A stretch of DNA of 50,838 bases from Eubacteriales bacterium (GTDB taxonomy: Bacteria; Bacillota; Clostridia; Lachnospirales; Lachnospiraceae), in NCBI GenBank assembly GCA_030524745.1, contig JAUNGC010000028.1, positions 1 to 50,838 on the forward strand, read 5' to 3'. The translations under genes and the position numbers were made by a program. A model generated the notes under the pieces. The model saw only the letters and a program-made list of their open reading frames with translations, made no database searches and had not been told where the DNA came from. Shown here one piece after another: positions 42,803 to 50,838 of the stretch (positions are counted from its first letter, which is position 1; every line of letters begins with the position of its first letter).

Positions 42803-43585
42803 ATGAATGTGATCGTGATTACAGGAGCGTCTTCCGGCATGGGAAGAGAATTTGCCCTTCAGCTTGACAGGGGTCTGCAGACAATTGATGAATTCTGGCT
42901 GGTCGCGCGGCGGATCGACCGGCTCAAGGAACTGGCGGCTGCCATGCGTCACAGAGTGAAAATCCTGCCCCTGGATCTTTCATCGGAAGCGGACATGCGC
43001 CTGTTCGGAGAAGTTCTGCAGGAGGAAAAACCTGTGATCCGTATGCTGATTAACTGCGCAGGCTACGGTATGATCGGAGATTTCATGGAAATTCCCGTGG
43101 AACAGCAGGCCGGTGAAGTGGATGTAAACTGCCGGGCGCTTTTGCAGATGACCTACGCCTGTATCCCCTATATGCGCCAAAAGAGCCGGATTATCCAGCT
43201 TGCCAGCAGCGCGGCGTTTATGCCACAGCCGGGTTTTGGCGTTTATGCGGCGACAAAATCCTTTGTCTTAAGCTTTTCCAGAGCGCTTCGGGAAGAACTC
43301 AAAGAGAAAAAGATTTATGTGACAGCGGTATGTCCCGGCCCCGTCAGAACGGAGTTTTTTGATATTGCGGAGCAGTATGGAGATACGCTTGCCATCAAGA
43401 AATTTACGATGGTGGAGGCGGAAAGGGTAGTGCGGGAGGCTCTGGCGGCCAGTTGTAAAAACCGTCCCATGTCGGTGTGCAGTCTTCCTATCTGCGCCTT
43501 CTGGGCGATGACCCGCGTGATGCCCCAGGATCCTGTGGTGCACATTACCTATCTGCTCAAGAAGAAAGGACACAAAAAGAAATGA
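42803..43585 (+). CDS. Short-chain dehydrogenase/reductase
   Basis: 260 residues, NAD(P)-dependent oxidoreductase of the classical SDR type. Visible: cofactor loop ITGASSGMGREFAL, DLSSEADM, NCAGYGMIGDF, the active-site YAATKSF (Tyr and Lys) with Ser in LASSAAF, and CPGPVRTEFFD. AAGGAAGGT sets ATG 42803. Substrate unknown. It overlaps the next gene by ATGA. Confidence 0.93.
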   Translation: MNVIVITGASSGMGREFALQLDRGLQTIDEFWLVARRIDRLKELAAAMRHRVKILPLDLSSEADMRLFGEVLQEEKPVIRMLINCAGYGMIGDFMEIPVEQQAGEVDVNCRALLQMTYACIPYMRQKSRIIQLASSAAFMPQPGFGVYAATKSFVLSFSRALREELKEKKIYVTAVCPGPVRTEFFDIAEQYGDTLAIKKFTMVEAERVVREALAASCKNRPMSVCSLPICAFWAMTRVMPQDPVVHITYLLKKKGHKKK

Positions 43586-44178
43586 GGAACAAGAAAACAA
43601 ATAAAGGGGAAAAGGGCTATCTCAAATCCCAGAAAAAAGTCACCATTATCCGCACGATTGTGCTGTTTGCGCTGTCTTTGGCCATTTTTCTCACCGGACT
43701 GATCAGCACCGGACAAAAGGAAAATCTGCTGACAATCGTCGCAGTGCTTGGGTGCCTGCCCGCCAGCCGCAGCGCGGTGAATATGATTATGACGCTGCGG
43801 TTTCACGGAATCAGCCAGGAGGATTTTGAAAAAATCAGGCCCCATACCGGAGCCTGCGCCGTGCTGGCGGATCTGGTGTTTACCAGCTATGAAAAGAATT
43901 TCGAGATCCATCATATGGCCTTTAAAGGGAATTCCCTGATCGGATATACGGCGAACCCAGACTGCAATACGAAAGCCTGTGAAAAGCATCTGCATGACTT
44001 ATGCGTACAGAATCGTTTAAGCGATGTGGATATTAAAATTTTCAAAGAACTGCCCAAATATGTAAACCGTCTGGACTCCATGCAGGGCCTTCCGGATTAT
44101 GAAGTGGAAGAAGAGGGAAAAGCGCCGGTTTCGAAGGCGGAACTGGTATGCGCACTGATGCGCGCAATTTCTCTTTAG
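43582..44178 (+). CDS. Membrane protein of unknown function
   Basis: 198 residues. A very basic N-terminus, then two adjacent hydrophobic segments (IIRTIVLFALSLAIFLTGLIS and LTIVAVLGCLPASRSAVNMIM), then a soluble C-terminal domain with FEIHHMAFKGNSLIGYTANPDCNTKACEKHLHDLC. I do not recognise a family. ATG 43582 overlaps the SDR stop, suggesting co-translation. Confidence 0.7.
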   Translation: MRNKKTNKGEKGYLKSQKKVTIIRTIVLFALSLAIFLTGLISTGQKENLLTIVAVLGCLPASRSAVNMIMTLRFHGISQEDFEKIRPHTGACAVLADLVFTSYEKNFEIHHMAFKGNSLIGYTANPDCNTKACEKHLHDLCVQNRLSDVDIKIFKELPKYVNRLDSMQGLPDYEVEEEGKAPVSKAELVCALMRAISL

Positions 44179-44195
44179 GAAACGGGTGAGGAAAT

Positions 44196-45206
44196 ATGCG
44201 GCAGGTCGTCATCGGCCCCAATGAAGCGGGGCAGCGTCTCGATAAATTTTTACATAAATATATGAAAGAAGCCCCGTCCGGCTTCTTTTATAAAATGATG
44301 CGGAAAAAGAATATCGTGTTAAACGGCGCAAAATGCAGCGGAAATGAAAAGCTGAAAGAGGGAGATTTTGTCAAATTCTTTCTGGCGGAGGAGACTTTGG
44401 AGAAGTTCGGCGCGCTTTCCGGCTGTCCGGCGGAAACGGACGAATATGAGAGCGCTTTCGCAGCCTTCGGGCTGCTGCCTGTCGTCTATGAAGACCGGCA
44501 TATGCTGGCCGTCAATAAGCCCGCGGGCATTTTGTCCCAGAAGGCGAAACCTTCCGATCTTTCGCTGAACGAGTGGCTGATCGGATATCTGTTAAAGAAG
44601 AGAGAAACCGATCCGGCAAAGCTGGCAACCTTTCGTCCTTCCGTATGCAACCGCCTCGACCGAAATACGAGCGGTCTGGTGCTCTGCGGAAAAAGTCTGG
44701 AAGGAACGCAGCTTCTGACACAGGCCATCCGGGAAAGAAGCGTCCGCAAATTTTACCGTCTGTTTGTGAAAGGCAGGCTGACAAAGGAAGAAATTCTCTG
44801 CGCATGGCTGAAAAAGGATGCAAAAAGCAATCAGGTTCAGATTCTGGATCATTTTGAGCCGGGCGGCGAGCCGATTAAAACCGGAATCCGGCCGCTGCAG
44901 AGCGGGCTATTGCCTGGCGGTATGCCGGTTACTTATGCAGAGGCAGAACTGTTTACGGGAAAGACCCATCAGATCCGGGCGCATCTTGCCTCCATCGGGC
45001 ATCCTCTTCTGGGGGATTTGAAGTACGGGGAGAAGAGAATCAATGAAGTCTGCACCAAATTCGGCGTCAAAAACCAGATGCTGCACGCTTACCGCGTGGA
45101 ATTTCCGGATTCTTTCAAAGAACCGGATGGAAACAGCCTGGTGATAACGGCGCCTTTGCCGGAATGTTTTGAAAAACTGTTGACTGAAATGGTCGATCAT
45201 AGATGA
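44196..45206 (+). CDS. RluA-family pseudouridine synthase
   Basis: 336 residues. S4 domain (GQRLDKFLHKYMKEAPSGFFYKMMRKKNIVLNG), VYEDRHMLAVNKPAGILSQ, the catalytic-Asp motif SVCNRLDRNTSGLVLCGKS, and the RNA-contact TGKTHQIRAHLASIGHPLLGDLKYGE. It modifies uridines in rRNA or tRNA; the exact position is not predictable. GTGAGGAAAT upstream fits ATG 44196. Confidence 0.95.
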   Translation: MRQVVIGPNEAGQRLDKFLHKYMKEAPSGFFYKMMRKKNIVLNGAKCSGNEKLKEGDFVKFFLAEETLEKFGALSGCPAETDEYESAFAAFGLLPVVYEDRHMLAVNKPAGILSQKAKPSDLSLNEWLIGYLLKKRETDPAKLATFRPSVCNRLDRNTSGLVLCGKSLEGTQLLTQAIRERSVRKFYRLFVKGRLTKEEILCAWLKKDAKSNQVQILDHFEPGGEPIKTGIRPLQSGLLPGGMPVTYAEAELFTGKTHQIRAHLASIGHPLLGDLKYGEKRINEVCTKFGVKNQMLHAYRVEFPDSFKEPDGNSLVITAPLPECFEKLLTEMVDHR

Positions 45207-45272
45207 AGAAGATTTTGTGAATGAGTTTTTGTGAATTTATACAGCAGAAACGAAGAAAGCGAAGAAGGATAA

Positions 45273-45809
45273 ATGGCAACCTGGAATTCAAGAGGTCTGC
45301 GCGGCTCCACGCTGGAAGACCTGATCAACCGTACAAACGAAAAATATCTGGAGAGCAATCTTGCGCTGATCCAGAAAATACCGACGCCGATCACGCCGAT
45401 CAAAATCGATAAAGAGCACCGGCATATCACGCTGGCTTATTTCGATCAGAAGAGCACGGTCGATTATATCGGGGTGGTGCAGGGAATACCGGTTTGCTTT
45501 GACGCAAAGGAGTGCGCGCAGGACACTTTCAGCCTGCAGAACATTCACGCCCATCAGGTCGCATTCATGGGAAATTTTGAAAAACAGCAGGGAATCGCTT
45601 TTTTTCTGATCTACTACACGCACCGCAATCAATTCTATTATCTGCCTTATGAACATCTGAAATTTTTCTGGGACCGGGCGCAGGAAGGAGGAAGAAAAAG
45701 CTTCCGGATGGATGAATTAAATCCGGAATATTTTCTGCCGGAAAAACACGGCGTCATGGTGCCGTATCTGGACATGATCCAGAAGGACCTGGCGGACCGT
45801 CCCGACTGA
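45273..45809 (+). CDS. recU: Holliday junction resolvase RecU
   Basis: 178 residues. RecU cleaves Holliday junctions in Firmicutes and replaces RuvC, consistent with ruvAB elsewhere in the window. Visible: NSRGLRGSTLEDLINRTNEKYL, the nuclease core VDYIGVVQGIPVCFDAKECAQ with catalytic Asp, Asp and Lys, QNIHAHQVAFMGNFEKQQGIAFFLIYY, and a LNPEYFLPEKHG tail. AAGAAGGA precedes ATG 45273. Confidence 0.93.
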   Translation: MATWNSRGLRGSTLEDLINRTNEKYLESNLALIQKIPTPITPIKIDKEHRHITLAYFDQKSTVDYIGVVQGIPVCFDAKECAQDTFSLQNIHAHQVAFMGNFEKQQGIAFFLIYYTHRNQFYYLPYEHLKFFWDRAQEGGRKSFRMDELNPEYFLPEKHGVMVPYLDMIQKDLADRPD

Positions 45810-45843
45810 ACGCGTGAAGAACGCTTTGACGCCGTTTGGCTTT

Positions 45844-45917
45844 CCATTCTGTCGCCGGCCTTCCGCCTGCGTGTTCCTCCCCGTCCGTGTCCCGGCAGGG
45901 CAGAATGGTGTATTTTT
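45844..45917 (+). terminator. Long-range hairpin after recU
   Basis: CCATTCTG (45844-45851) pairs with CAGAATGG (45901-45908), with CCGG/CCGG inside, followed by TGTATTTTT. The large loop (about 48 bases) makes it a weaker terminator than others here. Confidence 0.5.
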
Positions 45918-45927
45918 AGGTTGGCAA

Positions 45928-45939
45928 TTTTGTGCAAAA
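45928..45939. promoter_or_regulatory. Candidate operator of the GH94 gene
   Basis: TTTTGTGCAAAA, a 12-base site with arms TTTTG/CAAAA, extended by TGGCAA at 45922-45927 and TTGCCA at 45941-45946. The reverse complement of the same 12 bases occurs upstream of the LacI gene at 50806-50817. It ends 17 bases upstream of the -35 hexamer. Confidence 0.6.
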
Positions 45940-45956
45940 TTTGCCATGTGGAGCAA

Positions 45957-45985
45957 TTCACGTGATCGGGGTGTTATTTTATAAT
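45957..45985 (+). promoter_or_regulatory. Promoter of the GH94 gene
   Basis: -10 TATAAT (45980-45985), 17-base spacer, weak -35 TTCACG (45957-45962). The leader is short. Confidence 0.7.
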
Positions 45986-46027
45986 ATAAATAATATTTTG
46001 ACGAAACATCATAGGAGGAGAGTTGCG

Positions 46028-48409
46028 GTGCAGTACGGACATTTTGATAATGAGAAGAGAGAATATGTGATTGACCGTGTGGATCTTCCCACATCCTGGA
46101 CCAATTATCTGGGCGTGGAGGATACCTGTCTGGTGGTGAACCATACGGCGGGCGGTTATATGTTTTATAAGTCCCCTCAGTATCACAGAGTAACCCGGTT
46201 CAGAGGGAATGCGATTCCGATGGACAGGCCCGGTTATTATGTGTATATCAGGGACAATGAGAAGAACGACTTTTTCAGCATATCCTGGCAGCCGGTAGGA
46301 AAGCCGCTTGACGCAGCGAAGTATACCTGCCGTCATGGCATGTCATATTCTGTTTATGCGTGTGAGTATGACGGACTGAAGGCTTCCCAGAGGATGTCGG
46401 TGCCGCTTCATGACACGGTGGCGCTTTGGGACGTGGTGATTAAAAATGAGGATACGAAGGCGCGGGATCTGAGCGTATTTTCTTACGCGGAGTTTTCCTT
46501 CCATTTCATTCAGAGCGACAATCAGGATTTTCAGTCCAGTCTCTATTGCGCGGGCTCGTCCTATGAGGACGGCATCATCGAACAGGAACTGCATTACGAG
46601 CAGGGGTCTTATCAGTATTTTGCTTCAAACTTTGAGCCGGACGGTTATGACTGCCTGCGGGATAAATTCATCGGTCTTTATAATACGGAAAGCAATCCCG
46701 CCGCGGTGCAGAGAGGGCAATGCTTATCTTCACAGGAACTCGGCAATAATCATTGTGCGAGTTTGCAGAAAAATCTGGTCCTGCAGCCCGGGGAAGAGGT
46801 GCGGCTGATTTATATGCTCGGCGAGGGAGACCGGAAAGCCGGAGCAAAGGCGAAGGAAAAATACAGTGATCCGGCAAATGTGGACGCTTCCTATCGGGAG
46901 ATGCAGGATTACTGGCAAAATAAATTTGACAAGCTGCAGATCGAAACGCCGAACGAAGGCATGAATACGCTGATTAATACATGGACGCTTTATCAGTCCG
47001 AAGTCAACATCATGTTTTCCAGATTCGCTTCCTTTATTGAAGTGGGCGGAAGGACCGGGCTGGGATACCGGGATACTGCGCAGGATTCCATGACGATTCC
47101 CCACTCCAATCCTAAAAAGTGCAGAACCCGAATTATGCAGCTTTTGCAGGGACTCGTTTCAGAAGGATACGGTCTGCATCTGTTTCAGCCGGAGTGGTTT
47201 GCGACGGAGGATGTGGATCCTAACATTCCGATTCCGGACAAGAAGAGCATGATCCATGACGCCGATTTTGCCTGCTCGGATGATGCGCTCTGGCTTGTCT
47301 CTTCTGTAGTGGAATTCATTAAGGAGACAGGGGAAATCTCGCTGGTGGACGAAGTTGTCACATATGCGGACGGCGGAGAAGGCACCGTTTATGAACATTT
47401 GCAGAAGATACTGGATTTCTCCACCAGACAGGTCGGCGTTACCGGCATCTGTAAGGGACTGCGCGCTGACTGGAACGACTGCTTAAATCTGGGCGGCGGA
47501 GAAAGCGCTATGGTATCCTTCCTTCATTACTGGGCGCTGAATCAATTCATCGAACTGGCGCAGCACCTCGGGCGGGCGGAAGACGTGGAAAAATATGCGG
47601 CGGTGGCGGCCCATGTGAAAGAGGTCTGCAATACGGAACTCTGGGACGGCGAATGGTATATCCGCGGCATTACGAAGAACGGAAAGAAGATCGGCACCCA
47701 TGAGGATAAAGAAGGCAAAGTACATATGGAGTGTAATACCTGGGCGGTGCTTTCCGGCGCGGCGGACATGGAAAAGGGCAAAAAGGCCATGGACAGCGTG
47801 GACGAGTATTTATATACGCCTTATGGATTGCTGTTGAACGCGCCTTCCTATACGGTGCCGGACGACGACATTGGGTTCGTGACCAGAGTATATCCCGGTC
47901 TGAAGGAAAACGGAGCTGTGTTCTCCCATCCGAATCCCTGGGCATGGGCGGCAGAATGTAAGCTGGGAAGAGGAGACCGGGCGATGAAATTTTACAACGC
48001 GCTCTGTCCTTATTACCAGAATGATAAAATCGAAATCAGGGAAGCGGAGCCGTATTCCTATTGCCAGTTCGTTATGGGAAAAGATCATACCGGTTACGGC
48101 AGGGCGAGACATCCGTTTATGACAGGTTCCGGCGGATGGTCCTATTTCAGCGCAACCCGGTACATGTTGGGAGTGCGTCCGCAGTTCGATCATCTGATCA
48201 TTGATCCCTGCGTCCCGGCAGACTGGAAAGAATTCAAAGTCAGCCGGCAATGGCGCGGCGCGGATTACCGGATTACGGTTCTGAATCCGGACGGCGTGAT
48301 GAAGGGCGTGCGGGAAATCCTGCTGGACGGCGCGCCGGTGGAAAAAATTCCTGTCTTTGCGGCAGGAGAACGGCATGAAGTGACGGTTGTCATGGGAAAT
48401 AAAGAGTAA
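46028..48409 (+). CDS. GH94 glycoside phosphorylase (chitobiose/cellobiose phosphorylase type)
   Basis: 793 residues, a cytosolic inverting phosphorylase that uses phosphate to split a beta-linked disaccharide into a sugar 1-phosphate and a monosaccharide. Start GTG 46028 follows AGGAGGAG. Visible: YGHFDNEKREYVIDRVDLPTSWTNYLG, the catalytic-Asp region GLRADWNDCLNLGGGESAM, GYRDTAQDSMTIPH, GLKENGAVFSHPNPWAWAAE, and a C-terminal beta-sandwich. As I remember the family, GGGESAMVSFLHYWAL and DIGFVTRVYPGLKENG are closer to the N,N'-diacetylchitobiose phosphorylase branch than to cellobiose phosphorylase; cellobionic acid phosphorylases are also relatives. The substrate is thus uncertain. No transporter lies in the window. 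Confidence 0.92.
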   Translation: MQYGHFDNEKREYVIDRVDLPTSWTNYLGVEDTCLVVNHTAGGYMFYKSPQYHRVTRFRGNAIPMDRPGYYVYIRDNEKNDFFSISWQPVGKPLDAAKYTCRHGMSYSVYACEYDGLKASQRMSVPLHDTVALWDVVIKNEDTKARDLSVFSYAEFSFHFIQSDNQDFQSSLYCAGSSYEDGIIEQELHYEQGSYQYFASNFEPDGYDCLRDKFIGLYNTESNPAAVQRGQCLSSQELGNNHCASLQKNLVLQPGEEVRLIYMLGEGDRKAGAKAKEKYSDPANVDASYREMQDYWQNKFDKLQIETPNEGMNTLINTWTLYQSEVNIMFSRFASFIEVGGRTGLGYRDTAQDSMTIPHSNPKKCRTRIMQLLQGLVSEGYGLHLFQPEWFATEDVDPNIPIPDKKSMIHDADFACSDDALWLVSSVVEFIKETGEISLVDEVVTYADGGEGTVYEHLQKILDFSTRQVGVTGICKGLRADWNDCLNLGGGESAMVSFLHYWALNQFIELAQHLGRAEDVEKYAAVAAHVKEVCNTELWDGEWYIRGITKNGKKIGTHEDKEGKVHMECNTWAVLSGAADMEKGKKAMDSVDEYLYTPYGLLLNAPSYTVPDDDIGFVTRVYPGLKENGAVFSHPNPWAWAAECKLGRGDRAMKFYNALCPYYQNDKIEIREAEPYSYCQFVMGKDHTGYGRARHPFMTGSGGWSYFSATRYMLGVRPQFDHLIIDPCVPADWKEFKVSRQWRGADYRITVLNPDGVMKGVREILLDGAPVEKIPVFAAGERHEVTVVMGNKE

Positions 48410-48414
48410 AAAAT

Positions 48415-48443
48415 AAACCGCAGGTTTTTACGCCTGCGGTTTT
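48415..48443. terminator. Bidirectional terminator between GH94 and the Eis-like gene
   Basis: AAACCGCAGG (48415-48424) with CCTGCGGTTT (48433-48442). T-rich runs occur on both strands, so it serves both convergent genes. Confidence 0.85.
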
Positions 48444-48447
48444 GCCG

Positions 48448-49677
48448 TTAAAAATATTCCCGGATCAGGGACGGTTTGGGATAAAAAACCTTCTCTATTT
48501 CGGATAAGCTGCCGTGAACGGTGATATTATCCATAAATTCCATGGAAGCAACGCCGCCTTCTCCAATGATGAGCCGGGAGAATTCATTGATTCCCATGGA
48601 GAGATCGGGCGTTGCAGCGCTGTCCTTTACAACGGAGAACGCTTTTTGATTCTCAAAGGAAACCGTAAAGACGCCGCAGTTTTCCGGAATCTGTTTGTCA
48701 GAAATCTGAATGGAGAGAGAACCGCTGCCCTGATAGCGCGCGCCATACAGCACTTTTTCCACATTTACCACGCGGACCATGCCGGCAAAAAATTTTTTCA
48801 TGGAAGCCGCGCCCATGGACCATTCCGGCAGAATGAGGGAGAGATCCATATCGGCGGGAAGTTCAAAGGTGGCATAGGCGTGATCCGTTCCCAGGGAGAG
48901 AAGGAGATTCAAAAGTCCTTTTAAGCCTTCGGCGTTTACGCAGCAGAAGCGGCTGCACTGCAGATTGCGTCCGTCGCTTTCGGTCACCTGCTTTACCGTC
49001 ATGTAGCCGAGGGGAACGTTTCCTTTGGAACGATATACATAGGTAAATTCCTGGTCTTTGACAGGATTGGAGTTTAACGCCCAGTCGAATTCATAACTCT
49101 CGTTGGCGATCATCATATTATATTTTTTCTGCCATGCGCGGTAGATCTGACAGATTTCTTCATACATCAGATTTCCGGGCTCTGCCAGGGAGCAGAAACC
49201 GTCTGTGGCAAAGCGTTTGAAGGAATCCAGCCGGACATGATACTGCAAGACGCTGCAGCCCATCTCATAGCCGAATTTCCGGTAATAGGCGGTAGAAAAA
49301 GGATAGAGATAGGAGAAGGCGACGCCGTCTTTATACATGGCCGGCAGAGCCGCCTCAAAGCAGCCTCTGATGCCGCCGCTGCGCCGGTACTGGGGCAGGC
49401 TGGAAACGCCGCCGATTCCCGTCATCGTGTAGACATTTCCGTCAAACTGTACGGGGAAAGGTTTTGCGGAAAAATAACTCATCATGGTTCGATCGTCGTC
49501 TTCAAAGGCGGCCCAGCGTTCCATCCAGTAAACGTCTTCCCTGGACTTGGGATGGCTGACGGTTTCTTCATAAACCTCGGCTGCGCTTTTTTGGGAATCC
49601 ATACCGTATTCAAAGGCAATGGAAAATAATTCTGAAGTTCTTTTTAACTCTTCCGGTCTGATTTTTCTGATTATCAT
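48448..49677 (-). CDS. Eis-like N-acetyltransferase with SCP2-type C-terminal domain
   Basis: 409 residues. A first GNAT domain carries the acetyl-CoA site VSSLPQYRRSGGIRGCFEAAL and YPFSTAYYRKFGYEMG; a second GNAT-like domain follows; the last 110 residues (GSLSIQISDKQIPENCGVFTVSFENQ, PDLSMGINEFSRLIIGE) are the SCP2-like domain. This three-part layout is the Eis/YobR-type enhanced intracellular survival acetyltransferase, many of which modify aminoglycosides or small amines. Start ATG 49677 (MIIRKIRPEEL) follows AGAGGATT. It is convergent with GH94 and 48 bases after the LacI stop. Confidence 0.88.
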   Translation of the reverse strand: MIIRKIRPEELKRTSELFSIAFEYGMDSQKSAAEVYEETVSHPKSREDVYWMERWAAFEDDDRTMMSYFSAKPFPVQFDGNVYTMTGIGGVSSLPQYRRSGGIRGCFEAALPAMYKDGVAFSYLYPFSTAYYRKFGYEMGCSVLQYHVRLDSFKRFATDGFCSLAEPGNLMYEEICQIYRAWQKKYNMMIANESYEFDWALNSNPVKDQEFTYVYRSKGNVPLGYMTVKQVTESDGRNLQCSRFCCVNAEGLKGLLNLLLSLGTDHAYATFELPADMDLSLILPEWSMGAASMKKFFAGMVRVVNVEKVLYGARYQGSGSLSIQISDKQIPENCGVFTVSFENQKAFSVVKDSAATPDLSMGINEFSRLIIGEGGVASMEFMDNITVHGSLSEIEKVFYPKPSLIREYF

Positions 49678-49725
49678 AAGAATCCTCTTTCTGTTTGTAT
49701 CGTAAGCGGTCATATTTATAGAAAT

Positions 49726-50778
49726 TTATCGTTGGGACGCCGGCGTACAACAACTGTCCCGCACGATGAGTTCCGCTAAAATGGGGTCTGTATTTTGCGC
49801 CCCGGCGCCGTTCTTCATCGCCTGCAAAAGCGTCCGGATCACCCGGCGTCCCAGCAGTTCGCTGTGGCGGTCAACGCTGGTCAGACGGGGAAAATAATAT
49901 GCTGCGTTGGGAAACTGTTCGCAGCTTATGAGGGATATATCCTTCGGGACGTTAAGTCCGTGGTCTATAAAAGCGCGCATTGCGCCTAACGCAACGTTGT
50001 CATTGACGGCGATTGCGGCAGTGCAGGAAGCATTGGCGGCAATCAGCGATTTTGCGGCGGCATATCCATCCTTCACATAATAGTCGGAAAGAAAAATGAG
50101 CGAGGGATCCGGGCGGATACCGAATGTTTTCAGCGATTCTTCGTAGGCGCTGATACGGCTGCGGGTGATTTTGATTCCGTCTTCGCCGCCCAGAAAAGCG
50201 ATTCTCCGATGCCCTAACTCCACAAGATGGCGAACCGCAGTCAGAACGCCGTCCGCATTTTCACGGTCCAGAAAAATACAGGGGATATCCTCGATGCGTT
50301 CTCCGACCATAACCAGCGGAAGCGAAGAAGCAAGGCGCTTTAACGCATCCAGATAGCCTTGCCCGGGATTCACAAGATCCTGCTGGCCCCCCGCGATAAT
50401 CACGCCGTCCACATGTTTGTCCATCAGCATCTGCATGTATTCCTCTTCCAGACAGGAATTGTTTTCCGAGCGATAAAGCGTATTGCAAAGCATGGTAGAA
50501 TAGCCGGCTTCATGAGCGGCGCTTTCAATTTCTGAAAATATGGTTGAAAAATACGGATTGGAAATATCCGGCATGAGAACGCCGATGCTCATGGACTGTC
50601 TGGATACAAGGCCTCTGGCAAGAGCGTTGGGAGAATAGTTATACTTTCTGATAACGGCCTCAACCCGTTCTCTGGTCTGCGGAGCCACCGGAACCGTGCC
50701 GTTTAACACACGGGATACCGTCGCAATGGAAACGCCGCTTTCTTTTGCAATTTCGATAATCGTAGTTTTGTCTGCCAT
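49726..50778 (-). CDS. LacI-family transcriptional regulator
   Basis: 350 residues. N-terminal LacI helix-turn-helix (TIIEIAKESGVSIATVSRVLNGTVPVAPQTRERVEAVIRKYNYSPNALARGL) and a periplasmic-binding-like sugar sensor (IGVLMPDISNPYFSTIF, VDGVIIAGGQQ, HRRIAFLGGEDG). It is placed in the same locus as GH94 and shares a candidate site with it, so a sugar-responsive control of the phosphorylase is likely. The inducer is unknown. The promoter and autoregulatory site lie at 50788-50817. Nothing else was seen in the remaining 21 bases of the window. Confidence 0.92.
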   Translation of the reverse strand: MADKTTIIEIAKESGVSIATVSRVLNGTVPVAPQTRERVEAVIRKYNYSPNALARGLVSRQSMSIGVLMPDISNPYFSTIFSEIESAAHEAGYSTMLCNTLYRSENNSCLEEEYMQMLMDKHVDGVIIAGGQQDLVNPGQGYLDALKRLASSLPLVMVGERIEDIPCIFLDRENADGVLTAVRHLVELGHRRIAFLGGEDGIKITRSRISAYEESLKTFGIRPDPSLIFLSDYYVKDGYAAAKSLIAANASCTAAIAVNDNVALGAMRAFIDHGLNVPKDISLISCEQFPNAAYYFPRLTSVDRHSELLGRRVIRTLLQAMKNGAGAQNTDPILAELIVRDSCCTPASQR

Positions 50779-50787
50779 AAAAATCTC

Positions 50788-50817
50788 TCTATACTTTCTT
50801 AATTATTTTGCACAAAA
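50788..50817 (-). promoter_or_regulatory. LacI gene promoter with overlapping operator
   Basis: On the minus strand: -35 TTGTGC (50815-50810), 16-base spacer, -10 TATAGA (50793-50788). The 12-base site (50806-50817) covers the -35, where a bound repressor would block its own transcription. Confidence 0.6.
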
Positions 50818-50838
50818 AGGCCTTTATTTTAGCCATTT

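Overview
The window looks like a chromosomal segment of an endospore-forming Firmicute of the class Clostridia, most likely a Lachnospiraceae-type gut anaerobe. This rests on gene content: gerW (ytfJ) beside a DUF2953 gene, a YlbJ-like sporulation membrane protein next to rsmD-coaD, the rpmB / Asp23 / fakA / recG neighbourhood, a second type II topoisomerase pair (parE/parC type), recU, and strong purine-rich ribosome binding sites. No tRNA, rRNA or CRISPR array was seen.

Layout. 1-314 is the 3' end of ilvC with a strong terminator. 476-6086 is an accessory island: two near-identical modules (promoter, structured leader, Rpn/PD-(D/E)XK nuclease) in direct orientation flank an AT-rich ABC-transporter pair whose second gene is broken by a frameshift and an in-frame stop. 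6179-8200 holds a promoter, a possible 25-residue leader peptide, a terminator, and an acetyltransferase-methyltransferase operon. 8312-9202 is lgt behind a promoter with a perfect inverted repeat at its start point. 9138-12101 is a LysR regulator divergent from leuCD with a two-shell dyad between them. 12217-13998 is an RG-rich ABC-class ATPase on the minus strand.

14211-19257 is a tight operon: membrane coiled-coil protein, TPR protein, DUF4037, NusG-II domain protein, Gx-type membrane protein, ruvA, ruvB. 19296-24982 covers zapA, a U32-family RNA-hydroxylation-type protein, and an overlapping SEDS/class B PBP pair for wall synthesis. 25032-27599 has a Nudix hydrolase, an unknown protein, DUF2953-gerW and a tiny membrane protein. 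27742-32278 has rpmB (minus), then Asp23, fakA and recG. 32251-36628 is the parE/parC-type topoisomerase pair. 36642-38486 is rsmD, coaD and a coiled-coil protein, facing the ylbJ-like gene.

39549-45809 is mainly RNA modification and housekeeping: RsuA-type and RluA-type pseudouridine synthases, a HAD phosphatase, a YgiQ-type radical SAM protein, an SDR oxidoreductase, an unknown membrane protein and recU. 45928-50838 is a carbohydrate locus: a GH94 glycoside phosphorylase, an Eis-like acetyltransferase and a LacI regulator. The same 12-bp TTTTG-NN-CAAAA site lies upstream of both the phosphorylase and the regulator.

Most of the window is ordinary core genome. The best candidates for new biology are the Rpn-flanked cassette, in which the two copies are identical over the nuclease part and diverge abruptly in the C-terminal part, and the small-ORF/terminator leader ahead of the acetyltransferase operon. 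Functions are assigned from remembered family motifs, not from database searches.
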